Below, in pieces: positions 32,289 to 32,585 of a DNA stretch of 32,585 bases (position 1 is its first letter; each line of letters opens with the position of its first letter). Where the stretch lies: the NCBI GenBank assembly GCA_022786995.1, contig JALFUW010000059.1:1-32585 (forward strand). The letters run 5' to 3'. The stretch is from Clostridiales bacterium. GTDB taxonomy: Bacteria > Bacillota > Clostridia > Oscillospirales > Oscillospiraceae. The notes beneath the pieces are model-generated. The model was not told where the DNA came from and ran no database searches. It saw only the letters and a program-made list of their open reading frames with translations. The translations under genes and the position numbers were made by a program.

Positions 32289-32585
32289 ATGGAAAAATGC
32301 AACCCTTATACCTTTTATGTGGTTCTGGCGGATGGGATCATGGAAATTCCGCAGGATAGTAATTTGTCCTGGATAACGCTGTTTTACGCGCTGCCGAAGG
32401 AACTGGTTGAGAAGCGTCCGGCGTATCTGGAGCTTCCACGGAACATTCACCAACTTTTACATTCCGAGGAACATCGCAAGCTGATTGAGTCGGAAGCCTT
32501 TCTGGAACTGGTCTGGGACTGCTATGCCTGGTCAGCATGGCAATTCTTCCAGGTGCCAGGCAAGGGTGGCGTAAAACACGACATC
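32289..32585 (+). CDS. Unrecognised protein, N-terminal part (runs off window)
   Basis: The frame is open from ATG 32289 to the last base (99 codons) with no stop. The product begins MEKCNPYTFYVVLADGIMEI and continues with ALPKELVEKRPAYLELPRNI and a tryptophan-rich stretch (WDCYAWSAWQFF). It is cytosolic by appearance, with no signal peptide or membrane segment. The ribosome site GAGGTGAT (32277-32284) matches the 16S tail and fits ATG 32289 best. TTG 32271 and ATG 32283 are in-frame alternatives. I do not recognise the family. Confidence 0.7.
   Translation, partial: MEKCNPYTFYVVLADGIMEIPQDSNLSWITLFYALPKELVEKRPAYLELPRNIHQLLHSEEHRKLIESEAFLELVWDCYAWSAWQFFQVPGKGGVKHDI

Noticed and set aside
1..32585. 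CRISPR array, tRNA or rRNA genes, insertion sequences
   Set aside because: Reading both strands I found no regularly spaced repeats, no cloverleaf sequence, no rRNA blocks and no transposase frame.

Overview
The window (about 55% G+C by eye) looks like chromosomal DNA of a gut-type Clostridia member, most plausibly Oscillospiraceae/Ruminococcaceae. That is an inference from AGGAGG-type ribosome sites, the pth-mfd pair, a lysine riboswitch, DegV/HdeD proteins and tandem lipoproteins next to a large hybrid kinase. No rRNA, tRNA or CRISPR array is visible.

Layout. (1) Positions 1-1751: the 3' end of a radical SAM gene, translationally coupled to metK. (2) 1853-7909: a rightward run of six genes on a membrane/lipid theme: small TTG-start membrane peptide, HdeD-like protein, DegV lipid-binding protein, CdsA, alpha/beta hydrolase, and a CtpE-like P-type ATPase ending at a strong terminator. 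(3) 8000-13140: accessory-looking DNA. It holds a relic of a MobA/MobL relaxase, then a leftward operon of unknown function (double-HTH protein, zinc-ribbon protein cut by an in-frame TAA, two DUF3592-like membrane proteins), then a frameshifted gene remnant. (4) 13266-16175: ridA, an iron-sulfur-flavoprotein-type reductase, a membrane diguanylate cyclase and a DUF1232 protein. (5) 16351-19253: promoter, lysine riboswitch, attenuator and a complete polar amino-acid ABC importer, so lysine is the predicted substrate. (6) 19254-20093: a DMT-family transporter. (7) 20334-27006: two paralogous lipoproteins, each joining a solute-binding domain to a 5'-nucleotidase C-terminal-like domain without the phosphatase domain, followed by a Cache/PAS hybrid histidine kinase with two receivers. 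(8) 27050-31895: lipoprotein rhodanese, a possible 33-residue peptide, mfd and pth, all leftward. (9) 31896-32585: a candidate small RNA or attenuator hairpin pair and the start of an unrecognised gene.

The strongest candidate for an undescribed system is region 7. No permease or ATPase gene accompanies the binding proteins, so I infer an extracellular sensing module in which the two lipoproteins present ligand to the kinase. The kinase's first receiver has lost its phosphoacceptor aspartate and the second has kept it. The second candidate is the leftward operon in region 3.
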